A stretch of 64,000 bases of DNA from Muricoccus roseus (GCF_900141905.1 NZ_FQZF01000002.1:186001-250000); one strand, 5' to 3'; numbered from the stretch's first letter, positions 49,855 through 57,867 are shown. Program-made: numbers and translations. The notes: generated by a model not told the origin, from the sequence alone.

Positions 49855-50742
49855 ATGAGCCCGACCGAACGCACCGCCTGGACCAGCCTCGGCGTCGGCC
49901 TCTCCGTGCTCGCCCTGAAGGGGGCGGCATGGTGGCTGACCGGCAGCACGGCCCTGTTCGCCGACATGCTGGAGACGGTGGTGAATGTCGCCGCCGCCTC
50001 GGCCGCGCTGGCCGCCGTTCGCTATTCGGCCCTGCCGGCGGATGAGAACCATCCCTATGGCCATGCCAAGGTCGAGTATTTCTCGGCGGTGCTGGAAGGC
50101 ACGCTGATCCTCGTCGCAGCTTCCATGATCCTGCAGGAAGCCTACCAGGCCTGGTGGCGCCCCAAGGTGCCGGAGCAGCCGGTCATCGGCCTCGCCCTTT
50201 CGGCCGCCGCCACGGTCATCAACGGAACCTGGGCCACCATCCTGGGCAGGCGGGGCCGGCGGCTCGGCTCGCCGGCGCTCGTGGCGGATTCGCACTACCT
50301 CATGTCAGATGTGGTCACCTCCGCCGGGGTCATCATCGGCGTCGGGCTCGTCGCGCTCACCGGCTTGCTCTGGCTCGACCCGCTGCTGGCCGGGCTCACG
50401 GCGGTGATGATCCTCTTCTCCGGCTGGCGCCTGCTGCGGGAAAGCGTGGGCGGGCTGATGGACGAGGCGGTGGGGCCCGACGACCTTTCCACCATCCGCA
50501 CCCTCGTCTCGGCCGAGGCCGCCGGGGCGATCGAGGCGCATGACCTCCGCACCCGGCGCGCGGGCCGCATCACCTTCGTCGAGTTCCACCTCGTCGTTCC
50601 CGGCGCCATGGCGGTTTCCGAGGCGCATGACATCTGCGACCGCATCGAGACGGCGCTGAAATCCGCCCTCGGCAACGCGGTGATCACCATCCATGTGGAG
50701 CCCGAGGGCAAGGCGAAGCACAGCGGGGTGCTGGTGCTGTGA
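49855..50742 (+). CDS. Cation diffusion facilitator (CDF) family metal exporter
   Basis: A 295-aa inner-membrane exporter for zinc, iron, cobalt or manganese with about six hydrophobic segments. Membrane metal-site regions are FADMLETVVNVAAASAAL and VADSHYLMSDVVTSAGVI. In relatives the second region often reads H-H-L-x-x-D, so the expected His is replaced by Tyr with a His just before it. ENHPYGHAKVEYFSAVLEG is the cytoplasmic His-rich loop and the C-terminal domain ends HVEPEGKAKHSGVLVL. It starts 39 bp after metH. Given metH's zinc site and the nearby cobalamin genes, zinc or cobalt export is possible, but this is inference. Confidence 0.9.
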   Translation: MSPTERTAWTSLGVGLSVLALKGAAWWLTGSTALFADMLETVVNVAAASAALAAVRYSALPADENHPYGHAKVEYFSAVLEGTLILVAASMILQEAYQAWWRPKVPEQPVIGLALSAAATVINGTWATILGRRGRRLGSPALVADSHYLMSDVVTSAGVIIGVGLVALTGLLWLDPLLAGLTAVMILFSGWRLLRESVGGLMDEAVGPDDLSTIRTLVSAEAAGAIEAHDLRTRRAGRITFVEFHLVVPGAMAVSEAHDICDRIETALKSALGNAVITIHVEPEGKAKHSGVLVL

Positions 50743-50752
50743 TCCGCCGCCC

Positions 50753-51745
50753 TTGAGCAGCCACGCCGTCGAGGGGGGCTGGGCCTTCGCGCCCGTCGCC
50801 GCGCCGGCCTGGCGCCCGCGCGCGCGCCGGGTGCGGCGGCGGCGCTGGGCGCTGGGGGCGGCGGCCCTGCTGCACGCGGCGGTCTTTGCGGCCATCCTGC
50901 TCGATCTCGACCCCCGCCGCCTGCCCGAGCCACGGGTGGTGGAGGGGACGCCCCTGGTCTGGGAAGGCCCGATCGGGGCGGGGGAGGGGGCACCGACGCT
51001 CTCCCCGGATCTCGTCGCGCCGCCTCCCGCCCCGGAGGATGCGGCGGCCACCACCACGGCGCCTTCCGAGCCCGCCCCGCCCGCAGAAGCCGCCGCCCCG
51101 GCCCCGGCCGCCCCCGAAGCGCCCCCGCCCGAAGCGCCCCCGCCCGAGGCGCCCGCGGCCGAAGCGGCGCCTGCTGTCCCTCCGGCCGAGCAGGCTGCAC
51201 CGCCCCAGGTTCCAGCGCCCGCACCCGCCGCACCGGCCGCCCCGCCGGCGCCAAGCCCTGCGCCGGCCGCGCACCCCTTGCCGCTCCCTCCGCCGCCGCC
51301 TCCGCCCATCCCCGCTCGCCCCGCGCCCACTCCCCCGCCGCCAGCCCCCTCCGCCAATCCGGCGCCGCCCCCCTCGGCGGCGGGCGCCCCGATGCGGACG
51401 GTCGAGGTTCCGGTCGCGCCCGGCGCCATCCGTCTGGGCGCTGGCATGGCGGGCGCACCCGGGGAAAGCCGTGCCGTCGGTGCCCCGCAGCCCGGCTGCG
51501 AGGACGTGATCGGTTATCCGGAATCCGAACGACAGCGCGGCGTCACGGGCGCCGTTGTGTTCCGCCTCCGCGTCTCCGACGATGGGCGGGTGGTGGATGC
51601 GCGGATCGTGCAGCCCAGCGGCTCCTTCGCGCTGGACGAAGCGGCCCGGCGCGGCGTGCGCCGCTGCCGGTTCGTCCCCGCGCTGCGGGACGGCGTGCCC
51701 GTCTGGGGCAGCCGGGACTATCGCGTGGTCTTCAACCTCAACTAG
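50753..51745 (+). CDS. TonB-family energy-transducing protein
   Basis: A protein of about 330 aa built like TonB: one N-terminal signal anchor (WALGAAALLHAAVFAAILLD), a long Pro/Ala/Glu periplasmic stretch (about 85-245, with repeats of EAPPPEAP) and a C-terminal TonB domain from about residue 250. The domain reads GCEDVIGYPESERQRGVTGA, VVFRLRVSDDGRVVDARIVQ and SFALDEAARRGVRRCRFVPA. It would couple the ExbB/ExbD proton motor to an outer-membrane receptor, but neither partner is in the window. The TTG at 50753 is my preferred start; GTG at 50831 is possible. It lies 12 bp before the corrinoid adenosyltransferase gene, so a role in cobalamin uptake is attractive. Confidence 0.85.
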   Translation: MSSHAVEGGWAFAPVAAPAWRPRARRVRRRRWALGAAALLHAAVFAAILLDLDPRRLPEPRVVEGTPLVWEGPIGAGEGAPTLSPDLVAPPPAPEDAAATTTAPSEPAPPAEAAAPAPAAPEAPPPEAPPPEAPAAEAAPAVPPAEQAAPPQVPAPAPAAPAAPPAPSPAPAAHPLPLPPPPPPPIPARPAPTPPPPAPSANPAPPPSAAGAPMRTVEVPVAPGAIRLGAGMAGAPGESRAVGAPQPGCEDVIGYPESERQRGVTGAVVFRLRVSDDGRVVDARIVQPSGSFALDEAARRGVRRCRFVPALRDGVPVWGSRDYRVVFNLN

Positions 51746-51757
51746 GGCGGCGCATCC

Positions 51758-52306
51758 ATGGTCAAGCTGGACGTCATCACCACCCGCGGCGGCGATACCG
51801 GGCAGACCTCGCTCGGCGATGGCACGCGGGTGCCCAAGCATGCGCTGCGGATCGAGGCGCTGGGCGCGGTGGACGAGGCGAATACCGGGATCGGCCTGCT
51901 GCGCCTCCATACGGCGCAGGAGGAGGATGCGATGCTCGCCCGCATCCAGAACGACCTGTTCGACCTCGGCGCGGACCTCTCCGTCCCGGGAGAGGAGGGG
52001 GGGCTCCGCGTCACCGCGGCGCAATGCGCGCGGCTGGAGCGGGAGCTGGGGGCCATGAACGCCGACCTCCCGCCCCTGCGCTCCTTCGTGCTGCCGGGCG
52101 GCACGCCGGCCGCCGCCCATGCGCATCTGGCCCGCACGCTCGCCCGGCGGGCGGAGCGGGCGGTGGCCGCGCTCGCGGCGGCGGAGGCGGTGAATGGCGA
52201 CGCGCTGCGCTACCTCAACCGCCTCTCAGACCACCTCTTCGTGCTCGCCCGCAGCCTCAATATGGGCCAGGACCCTCTCTGGGAGCCTGGCGGGAACCGA
52301 GGCTGA
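51758..52306 (+). CDS. Cob(I)yrinic acid a,c-diamide / cob(I)alamin adenosyltransferase, PduO type
   Basis: A 182-aa adenosyltransferase that moves the 5'-deoxyadenosyl group of ATP to cob(I)alamin to form coenzyme B12. The ATP-binding start TRGGDTGQTSLGDGTRVPKH, the following LGAVDEANTGIGLLRL, then IQNDLFDLGADLSVP and the C-terminal RYLNRLSDHLFVLARSLN are diagnostic of the PduO/MMAB type. It lies 12 bp after the TonB gene, so TonB-dependent uptake of a corrinoid and its adenosylation may be co-expressed. Note that MetH uses methylcobalamin and not adenosylcobalamin, so this enzyme serves another B12 enzyme elsewhere. Confidence 0.94.
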   Translation: MVKLDVITTRGGDTGQTSLGDGTRVPKHALRIEALGAVDEANTGIGLLRLHTAQEEDAMLARIQNDLFDLGADLSVPGEEGGLRVTAAQCARLERELGAMNADLPPLRSFVLPGGTPAAAHAHLARTLARRAERAVAALAAAEAVNGDALRYLNRLSDHLFVLARSLNMGQDPLWEPGGNRG

Positions 52307-52321
52307 GGAGAGCGCCGCGCC

Positions 52322-52867
52322 TCAGCGGCGCAGCCGCCGCCCCTGCGTGCTCGCCTGCAGATAGGTGAGGTGCTCGCGGATGCGGTCCACCGCCAGCAGG
52401 GCGATCGCGCGATCGGCGGCGGGCGCCGCGGAGTCCTCGGCCATCGCCAGATAGGTCGTCAGCGCCTCCTGATGGCCCTGCACCTGCGCGGCAACGAAGA
52501 GCTGGTCGAACTGCATGCCGCTCGCGGCCTGCAGCTGCTGAAGCATCGCAGCCTTCTCCGCCGGCGGGGGCGGGGGAGGAACGGCCTCGCCGAGAAGCCC
52601 GAAGGCCTGCACCAGCCCTTGCTGCTCGCTCACCTCGAAGGGGGCGAAGCGGCGGAGATCGGCGCGCTGGGCCTTGGTGGCGCCGAGCTGCGCGGTCTGC
52701 ATCAGGAAGGCGCCGCCCTGGATCGCCTGAAGACGCAGGCGGGACGGCGCGGCGCCGATGGAACCCTGCGGAACGGGCGGCACCATGCCCGGGGGCTGCG
52801 CGGTGGCGGTGCAGCCCGCAAGGCCTGCCCCAGCCAGAATGACACCCAATGCGCGACGATCGATCAT
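52322..52867 (-). CDS. DUF4142-domain lipoprotein
   Basis: A 181-aa protein with a lipoprotein signal ending in LAGC (Cys19). The remainder is helical and matches the DUF4142 pattern: AFLMQTAQLGATKAQRADLR, RFAPFEVSEQQGLVQAFGLL, FDQLFVAAQVQGHQEALTTY. DUF4142 proteins have a ferritin-like helical bundle and are often made under stress, but no function is established. It converges on the adenosyltransferase gene 15 bp away. An AT-rich stretch lies upstream (52979-53012). Confidence 0.85.
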   Translation of the reverse strand: MIDRRALGVILAGAGLAGCTATAQPPGMVPPVPQGSIGAAPSRLRLQAIQGGAFLMQTAQLGATKAQRADLRRFAPFEVSEQQGLVQAFGLLGEAVPPPPPPAEKAAMLQQLQAASGMQFDQLFVAAQVQGHQEALTTYLAMAEDSAAPAADRAIALLAVDRIREHLTYLQASTQGRRLRR

Positions 52868-52985
52868 GCTGCGGCCTCCATCATGCCGGCTTCGCCACCC
52901 GATGGATCGCTCGAAGCCGAAGCCCGAACGTCACGGAATGTGGAAGGGTTGAGCGTGACAGGCGAGAAACCGCAGAAACAGCAAT

Positions 52986-53000
52986 AAATATCAGGTATTT
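52986..53000 (-). promoter_or_regulatory. AT-rich inverted repeat upstream of the DUF4142 gene
   Basis: AAATATCAGGTATTT is a 5-bp inverted repeat in a run of about 35 bp that is far more AT-rich than its surroundings (52979-53012), 119 bp upstream of the DUF4142 start. It may contain the promoter or an operator of that gene. I cannot assign hexamers safely. Confidence 0.25.
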
Positions 53001-53039
53001 AACATAGGTGATTGCGGGTCGTGCCCTGGGGCTGGGGGC

Positions 53040-54161
53040 TCAGCGGAGCCCTGTTCCCTCGCGCAGCAGGCGCCGGAAGAGTGGCACGGCGGCGGCCAGC
53101 TCCGCCACGGGGACATGCTCCCGCGGCGAATGGGCGACCGCGATATCGCCGGGGCCCAGCACCAGGCAGGGTGCCAGGGCATTGAGCCGCGTCGCATCCG
53201 TGCCGAAGGGAACCGTGCGCGCGGGCTGCCCCGTCGCCGCCACGGCCGCGACCACCAGCGGATGCTCGGCGGGCAGTTCCGGCGGAGAGCCATCCACGTT
53301 GTAGCGCAGGGCGAGCCCCGCCCGCGCCGCCGCCTCTTCCACCGCCCGGATCACCGGGGCCGGGTCCAGCCGGCGGGAGTAGCGGAACTTCATGCGCGCC
53401 GTGGCGCGGGCCACCGTGACATTGATCGCGGTGCCGTGGTTGTCGATGACGATGTTCAGGTCGGGGAAGGTCGGCTCATAGCCGTCGTCGCGCCAGGCCG
53501 CTTCGGTGCGCAGCCGGTCGTGCAGCGCCCGCATCTCGGCCAGGAAGGGGATCAGCGCGAGATTGGCGTTCACGCCGAGGCCGGTGGAGGAATGCGCCTG
53601 CACGCCGGATGCCACGGCCTCGAAATTCACCGTGCCGCGGTGGCCGCGCACGGGGGCAAGCCGCGTCGGCTCCGCCACCACGATGCCCCGCAGCGCGGCC
53701 CGTCTCGCCAGCTCCGACCTCTCCACGATCAGCGCGGCGCCCGCCTTGGTCGTCTCCTCGTCGGTGGTGATGAGAAGCGTGACCGGAATGTCCGCCGGCA
53801 GGCCCTTCGCCGCCACGATGCAGGCCGCGACCGGTCCCTTCATGTCGGCGGTGCCCAGGCCGTGCATCAGGCCCTGCCCGTCGATCCTGGCGGAGAAGGG
53901 ATCCTCCTGCCAGCCCGTATCCGGCACCGTGTCCAGATGGCCCGAGAGGGCGAGGCCCCCGGGGCCGCCGCGATGCGCGACGATGGCCCGCTTGGGCACG
54001 CCCGCCGCGTCGTTAAAATCCAGGCGCTCGACCTCGAAGCCGGACAGCTCCGTTTCCACCCGCTCGGCGATGGGGAGGTTCGAGACGAAGGAGCGGCTGT
54101 CGATGCGGACAAGATCGGCGGCGAGGGTGGCGACGGCCTCGGCATCGGTGTGATCGGTCAT
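53040..54161 (-). CDS. argE: M20 family metallopeptidase, acetylornithine deacetylase (ArgE)-like
   Basis: A 373-aa dinuclear zinc deacylase. Metal ligands follow the family: His and Asp in LALSGHLDTVPDTGW, the bridging Asp in LGTADMKGPVAA, the catalytic Glu pair in LLITTDEETTKAGA, a Glu in VVAEPTRLAPV and the last His in DIAVAHSPREHVPVAEL. The dimerisation insert (about 178-285) carries GHRGTVNFEAVASGVQAHSS. ArgE removes acetate from N-acetylornithine. Because argJ already provides a recycling route in this window, this enzyme may act on another N-acyl amino acid. It is divergent from the threonine-synthase-like gene. Confidence 0.85.
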   Translation of the reverse strand: MTDHTDAEAVATLAADLVRIDSRSFVSNLPIAERVETELSGFEVERLDFNDAAGVPKRAIVAHRGGPGGLALSGHLDTVPDTGWQEDPFSARIDGQGLMHGLGTADMKGPVAACIVAAKGLPADIPVTLLITTDEETTKAGAALIVERSELARRAALRGIVVAEPTRLAPVRGHRGTVNFEAVASGVQAHSSTGLGVNANLALIPFLAEMRALHDRLRTEAAWRDDGYEPTFPDLNIVIDNHGTAINVTVARATARMKFRYSRRLDPAPVIRAVEEAAARAGLALRYNVDGSPPELPAEHPLVVAAVAATGQPARTVPFGTDATRLNALAPCLVLGPGDIAVAHSPREHVPVAELAAAVPLFRRLLREGTGLR

Positions 54162-54231
54162 GCGGAGGGTATCCCTTGCGGCGCGCCCGGCGGCAAGACA
54201 GGTTGCCGCCCCCTGCCAGGAAGGAGCCGAC

Positions 54232-55365
54232 GTGACCGCCTATCTCGACCCGCGCAGCGGACAGACCTGGCCGCTGGAGGCGCCTCGCTGGCGTGGAGGT
54301 GACGGCCAGCCGCTCCTCCTGACCGACCTGCCCGGAATCACCCGCGGCGAGATCGAGCCCACCGCGCCCGGCCTCTGGCGCTACGCCGCCGCGCTGCCCT
54401 TCCTCCCCCGCCAGCCGATCGCGATGGGAGAGGGGCGCACGCCGCTTCTTCCCCGGCGCCTGGATGGCTTTGAGGCGCTGCTGAAATGCGAATGGCTGAT
54501 GCCCACCGGCTCCTTCAAGGACCGCGGCGCCGCGGTGATGCTGTCCCTCCTGCGGGAGCAGGGGATCACGGCGGTGCTGGAGGATTCCTCCGGCAACGGA
54601 GGTGCCGCGATCGCGACCTATGCGGCAGCGGGCGGGATGCGGGCCCGGATCCTGGTGCCGGAGAGCACCTCCCCGGCCAAGACGGTGCAGTCCCGCGCGG
54701 CCGGTGCCGAGATCCAGCTAACGCCCGGCAGCCGGCAGGACTGTGCCGACGAGGCGCTGCGCCAGGGCAACGACCCCGCTTCCGGCTTCTTCTACGCCAG
54801 CCACAACTGGCATCCCTTCTTCCTCCAGGGCACCAAGACGCTCGCCTATGAGCTCTGGGAGGATCTCGGCTTCGAGGCGCCGGATGCGGTGGTGATCCCC
54901 TGCGGCGCCGGGTCAAACGTGCTGGGCTGCGATATCGGCTTCGGCGAGCTGCTGCGTGCCGGCCAGATCGCCCGCCTGCCGCGGCTCTATGCCGCCCAGC
55001 CCGCGCATTGCGGCCCGATCGCGCGGGAAGCCCTGGGCCTTCCCCCGCTGCCGCCCCGCCCGACGATGGCCGAGGGCACGGCCATCGCCCAGCCGATCCG
55101 TCCGGCCGAGGTGCTCGGCGCGCTGCGCCGCAGCGGCGGCGGAGGCGTGCTGCTGGAGGAGGCGGAGATCGCCGCCGCCTCCCTCAGCCTTGCGCGCCAG
55201 GGCATCTATGTGGAGCCAACCTGCGCCCAGGCCGTGGCGGCACTGGGCAAGCTGGCGGCGGCCGGCAGCATCCGGCCGGGGGAGCGTGTGGTCGTCATCC
55301 TCACCGGGACCGGCCTGAAGGCGACGCCCCGTTATGCGGAGATGCTGGGGATCGGGCCGGTCTGA
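54232..55365 (+). CDS. Threonine synthase-like PLP enzyme
   Basis: A 377-aa fold-type II PLP enzyme. The Schiff-base lysine is in LMPTGSFKDRGAAVM, the phosphate loop in SGNGGAAIATYAAAGG and the Gly-rich region in VVIPCGAGSNVLGCDIGFGE, as in threonine synthase and related lyases. The GTG at 54232 has AAGGAG at 7 nt. Threonine synthase makes threonine from O-phosphohomoserine. The protein resembles archaeal/plant-type threonine synthase-like enzymes, so it may also act in cysteate or diaminopropionate chemistry. No hom or thrB gene adjoins it. It is divergent from the M20 peptidase gene with 70 bp between. Confidence 0.82.
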   Translation: MTAYLDPRSGQTWPLEAPRWRGGDGQPLLLTDLPGITRGEIEPTAPGLWRYAAALPFLPRQPIAMGEGRTPLLPRRLDGFEALLKCEWLMPTGSFKDRGAAVMLSLLREQGITAVLEDSSGNGGAAIATYAAAGGMRARILVPESTSPAKTVQSRAAGAEIQLTPGSRQDCADEALRQGNDPASGFFYASHNWHPFFLQGTKTLAYELWEDLGFEAPDAVVIPCGAGSNVLGCDIGFGELLRAGQIARLPRLYAAQPAHCGPIAREALGLPPLPPRPTMAEGTAIAQPIRPAEVLGALRRSGGGGVLLEEAEIAAASLSLARQGIYVEPTCAQAVAALGKLAAAGSIRPGERVVVILTGTGLKATPRYAEMLGIGPV

Positions 55366-55422
55366 CGAAAACGGCTTGCCGGCCGGACCCTGTCGAAGCT
55401 CGCAAACGTCAAGTCGTGACGG

Positions 55423-55860
55423 ATGGGAATAGATTTGCGGCGCCGGCGGCAACTGGCGCCGCGGGGGCCCCATTTGTTCCGCGTGATCCTGCAGCTCGAC
55501 CCGCCCCTGCCCATGGAGACCAGCCGAGGCGCCGGGCTGGCGCATTTCATGATCGACTACGGGCCGGAATCCCACCTCATGTGGGTGGTGTTCCTGAACG
55601 CCGACGGCGCTTGCTGGACGGTGCCGAACCCAGAGGTCCGGATCCAGGCGAACTGGTCCATGCAGCGCCGCCCGGGTGAGAAGTCCTTCGCCAAGCCCGG
55701 CCCAGCGGCGCTGCCAATGCGAGTGGACGAGGCCCCGGCCGCTCCCTCTGGGCACCAGGACGGCACGCCCCTGAACGGCTACGGGCTGAACGGGCAGGGC
55801 CTGAACGGCCACGCCTTCAACGGTCATCGGCGCTACCATGCCTCCTCCACGGAGCTGTGA
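55423..55860 (+). CDS. Hypothetical protein with C-terminal Asn-Gly repeats
   Basis: A 145-aa protein of unknown function. The central part, VILQLDPPLPMETSRGAGLA then MIDYGPESHLMWVVFLNADG and CWTVPNPEVRIQANWS, reads like a small conserved hypothetical found in Acetobacteraceae-type genomes. The C-terminus holds a short repeat, NGYGLNGQGLNGHAFNGH (about 119-136), with a 15-bp period in the DNA (about 55773-55828). The ATG at 55423 is used; GTG at 55483 would start directly at the conserved part. It converges on the GDPD-RTX gene with 22 bp between. Confidence 0.55.
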   Translation: MGIDLRRRRQLAPRGPHLFRVILQLDPPLPMETSRGAGLAHFMIDYGPESHLMWVVFLNADGACWTVPNPEVRIQANWSMQRRPGEKSFAKPGPAALPMRVDEAPAAPSGHQDGTPLNGYGLNGQGLNGHAFNGHRRYHASSTEL

Positions 55861-55882
55861 GAGCGACGAGCCGCCTGCGCGG

Positions 55883-57670
55883 TCAGACCACCCAGATATC
55901 CGCCGCGGAGAGATCCGTGCCCGCCGTGACGGAACCGATCCGGATCGCATCCTCCCCGCCCGAGCCGTCACGGTCGTAGAGCAGCGTGCCGGAGGTGGGA
56001 TCGTAGAGCAGGTACTGCGCCGCCGTGTTGGCGCTCGTGCCGACGCCTGAGTTGTCCGCCGCGAGCGCGCCGCCTGCCACTGCCGTGAACACGGCGCCAT
56101 CCAGTTCGATCCGGTCTTCGCCCTTCGTGAAATCCATGACGCGGGAGAGGTTGCCCTCGCCCAGCGCATCGAAGCGGAAGCGATCCGCGCCATCACCGCC
56201 GAACAGGCGGTTGGAACCTGTACCGCCCATCAGCAGGTCGTCACCACCTTCGCCCAGCAGCGTATCCTTGCCACCCCCGCCTGACAGGATGTTCGCCAGC
56301 CCGCTGCCGATAATGCGGTTGTCCAGCGCGTTGCCGGCGCCCGATACCGCCTCGCCGGCAAGGATCAGCTTCTCGACATTCGCGCCCAGCATGTAGTCGA
56401 TCCGCGCGGTGACGCGGTCATAGCCTTCATCCGCCAGTTCCACGACCAGATCGCCGGCCGCGTCCACCTCATAGCCGTCATTGCCCAGGCCGCCGGCCAT
56501 GCTGTCATGCCCCTCGCCGCCGAGCAGCCGGTCGTCGCCTTCGCCACCCGAGAGCCGGTCATCCCCGTCCTGCCCGCGCAGTGTGTCGTCGCCCGCATGG
56601 CCGAAGATGTCGTCTCGCCCCTGGCCGCCCTGGAGGAAATCCGCCGTCTCGGTGCCATCCAGCCGGACGACGCCCGGCGCGCCTTCCCCGGGGCCGTATT
56701 CCTCCACCACCTTCACCCCGAGATCGGTGTGGTCGGTGAAGAACCCGTCCGCGCCAGCCTCGATGAGGTGGCGGATCGCATCCGTGGCCGTCTGGACGGT
56801 GCCATCCGCATTGAGGCTCAGCGAGTTCTCCTCGGCACGGACGGTGTAGGGAATGACCTTCAAGCCCTGCGCATGCGCATTGGCGATGAGGTCCGTCACC
56901 TCGCCGGTGAGCTGGGTGTGAATCTGTGCCCGGCCGTCGCCATTCCCATCCACCGGGCTGGACAGCTCCACCCGCGGCAGGATCGCCGAGAGATTCGGCG
57001 CCACGATGTCGGCATACCGCGCAATCTCCGCCAGGCCCTCGGGCGTCGCCGTGTTGCCCACCAGCAGCAGCATCAGGTCGATGCCGGCCGCGGGCAGGAT
57101 CCGGTCGTGCAGAACCTTGAGTATCTTGAGGTCGCCGGAGCTGAGGAGGACGCGCTCGGGCTCCGTGAAGCCGTGGGCGAGCAGAGTATCCACCAGCATC
57201 TGCGGCGTGTCGTAGCCCTTGGCCATCAGCACGCCCGTGTCCTTCAGCTCCGGCACGATCGCGATCTTCTCGCCCGTCTCCGCCTCGTGCTGCTTCACCA
57301 GCGCCAGGATCTCGTCCAGCGTCGCGATCTCGAACTGGCCATCATAGGCGGCGCTTTCCGGGCGCCGGTTGCCCGTGCGCTCCACGGCACGCAGCGTCTT
57401 CAGCTCGGCCAGGGTGAAGTTCTCGATCACCCATTCCCGGTCGGCGAACTCCGGGTGTTCGGCGATGTCGGTGCTCTGCGCCAGCGTGTGCTCGTGCCGG
57501 GCCACCAGCACGCCATCGCGGGTAGTGACCAGGTCCGGCTCTATGAATTTCGAGCCCATCTCGATGGCGACGCGATAGGCTTCGATCGTGTGCTCCGGGC
57601 GCACGGCGCTCGCACCGCGATGGGACACGACGATGGGGGGCTGCCCGTCCAGCGTGTTGAAGCTCGCCAT
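55883..57670 (-). CDS. Glycerophosphodiester phosphodiesterase fused to RTX calcium-binding repeats
   Basis: A 595-aa protein with two parts. Residues 1-325 form a GDPD barrel: catalytic His17-Arg18 in VVSHRGASAVRPEHT, the metal-site Glu-Pro-Asp in KFIEPDLVTTRDG, then a His in ARHEHTLAQ and FFTDHTDLG near the end. These enzymes split glycerophosphodiesters into glycerol 3-phosphate and alcohols. Residues about 340-490 hold RTX nonapeptides of the type GGxGxDxLx, for example DDRLSGGEGDDRLLGGEGHD. The C-terminus resembles the haemolysin-type region that carries a type I secretion signal. There is no N-terminal signal peptide. The ABC, MFP and outer-membrane secretion genes are not in the window. 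Confidence 0.9.
   Translation of the reverse strand: MASFNTLDGQPPIVVSHRGASAVRPEHTIEAYRVAIEMGSKFIEPDLVTTRDGVLVARHEHTLAQSTDIAEHPEFADREWVIENFTLAELKTLRAVERTGNRRPESAAYDGQFEIATLDEILALVKQHEAETGEKIAIVPELKDTGVLMAKGYDTPQMLVDTLLAHGFTEPERVLLSSGDLKILKVLHDRILPAAGIDLMLLLVGNTATPEGLAEIARYADIVAPNLSAILPRVELSSPVDGNGDGRAQIHTQLTGEVTDLIANAHAQGLKVIPYTVRAEENSLSLNADGTVQTATDAIRHLIEAGADGFFTDHTDLGVKVVEEYGPGEGAPGVVRLDGTETADFLQGGQGRDDIFGHAGDDTLRGQDGDDRLSGGEGDDRLLGGEGHDSMAGGLGNDGYEVDAAGDLVVELADEGYDRVTARIDYMLGANVEKLILAGEAVSGAGNALDNRIIGSGLANILSGGGGKDTLLGEGGDDLLMGGTGSNRLFGGDGADRFRFDALGEGNLSRVMDFTKGEDRIELDGAVFTAVAGGALAADNSGVGTSANTAAQYLLYDPTSGTLLYDRDGSGGEDAIRIGSVTAGTDLSAADIWVV
56175..56635 (-). repeat. RTX nonapeptide repeats of the GDPD exoprotein
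   Basis: Two blocks of GGxGxDxLx-type repeats, at about 56475-56635 and 56175-56300, code for calcium-binding parallel beta-roll turns. An unrelated spacer with YDRVTARIDYMLG lies between them. Confidence 0.8.
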
Positions 57671-57852
57671 GGATGGACCCTTCCCGCTTCCTGCGTGGCC
57701 GGGTCGGGGAGCCGCCGAGGGTGCGCTCCGGGCTTCCTGACCGGTTGCGCGGGCTTAGGAGGGCTGCGTGACGGCGGGGTGAGTATGGTATTGCGGGACT
57801 GTGAAATGTTGGCTCGGAGGGCGCCTTCGCGCCCGGAGGCGCGGGCCAGCCG

Positions 57853-57867
57853 TTAACGGCACTTTAG
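57853..57867. promoter_or_regulatory. CtrA-like site upstream of the four-gene tailoring operon
   Basis: TTAACGGCACTTTAG has the spacing TTAA-N7-TTAG, one base from the CtrA consensus TTAA-N7-TTAA. The left half is part of a perfect palindrome CCGTTAACGG (57850-57859). It lies 46 bp before the first gene of the operon, in the 243-bp region shared with the GDPD-RTX gene. CtrA is the cell-cycle and flagellar regulator of Alphaproteobacteria. This is a motif match only. Confidence 0.3.

Noticed and set aside
46021-50295. A 1424-codon open frame on the minus strand across metH
   Set aside because: It is antisense to metH, whose domains and motifs are complete. The frame is open only because of the GC-rich codon pattern, and its translation shows His/Gly/Arg-rich low-complexity sequence with no family motif.
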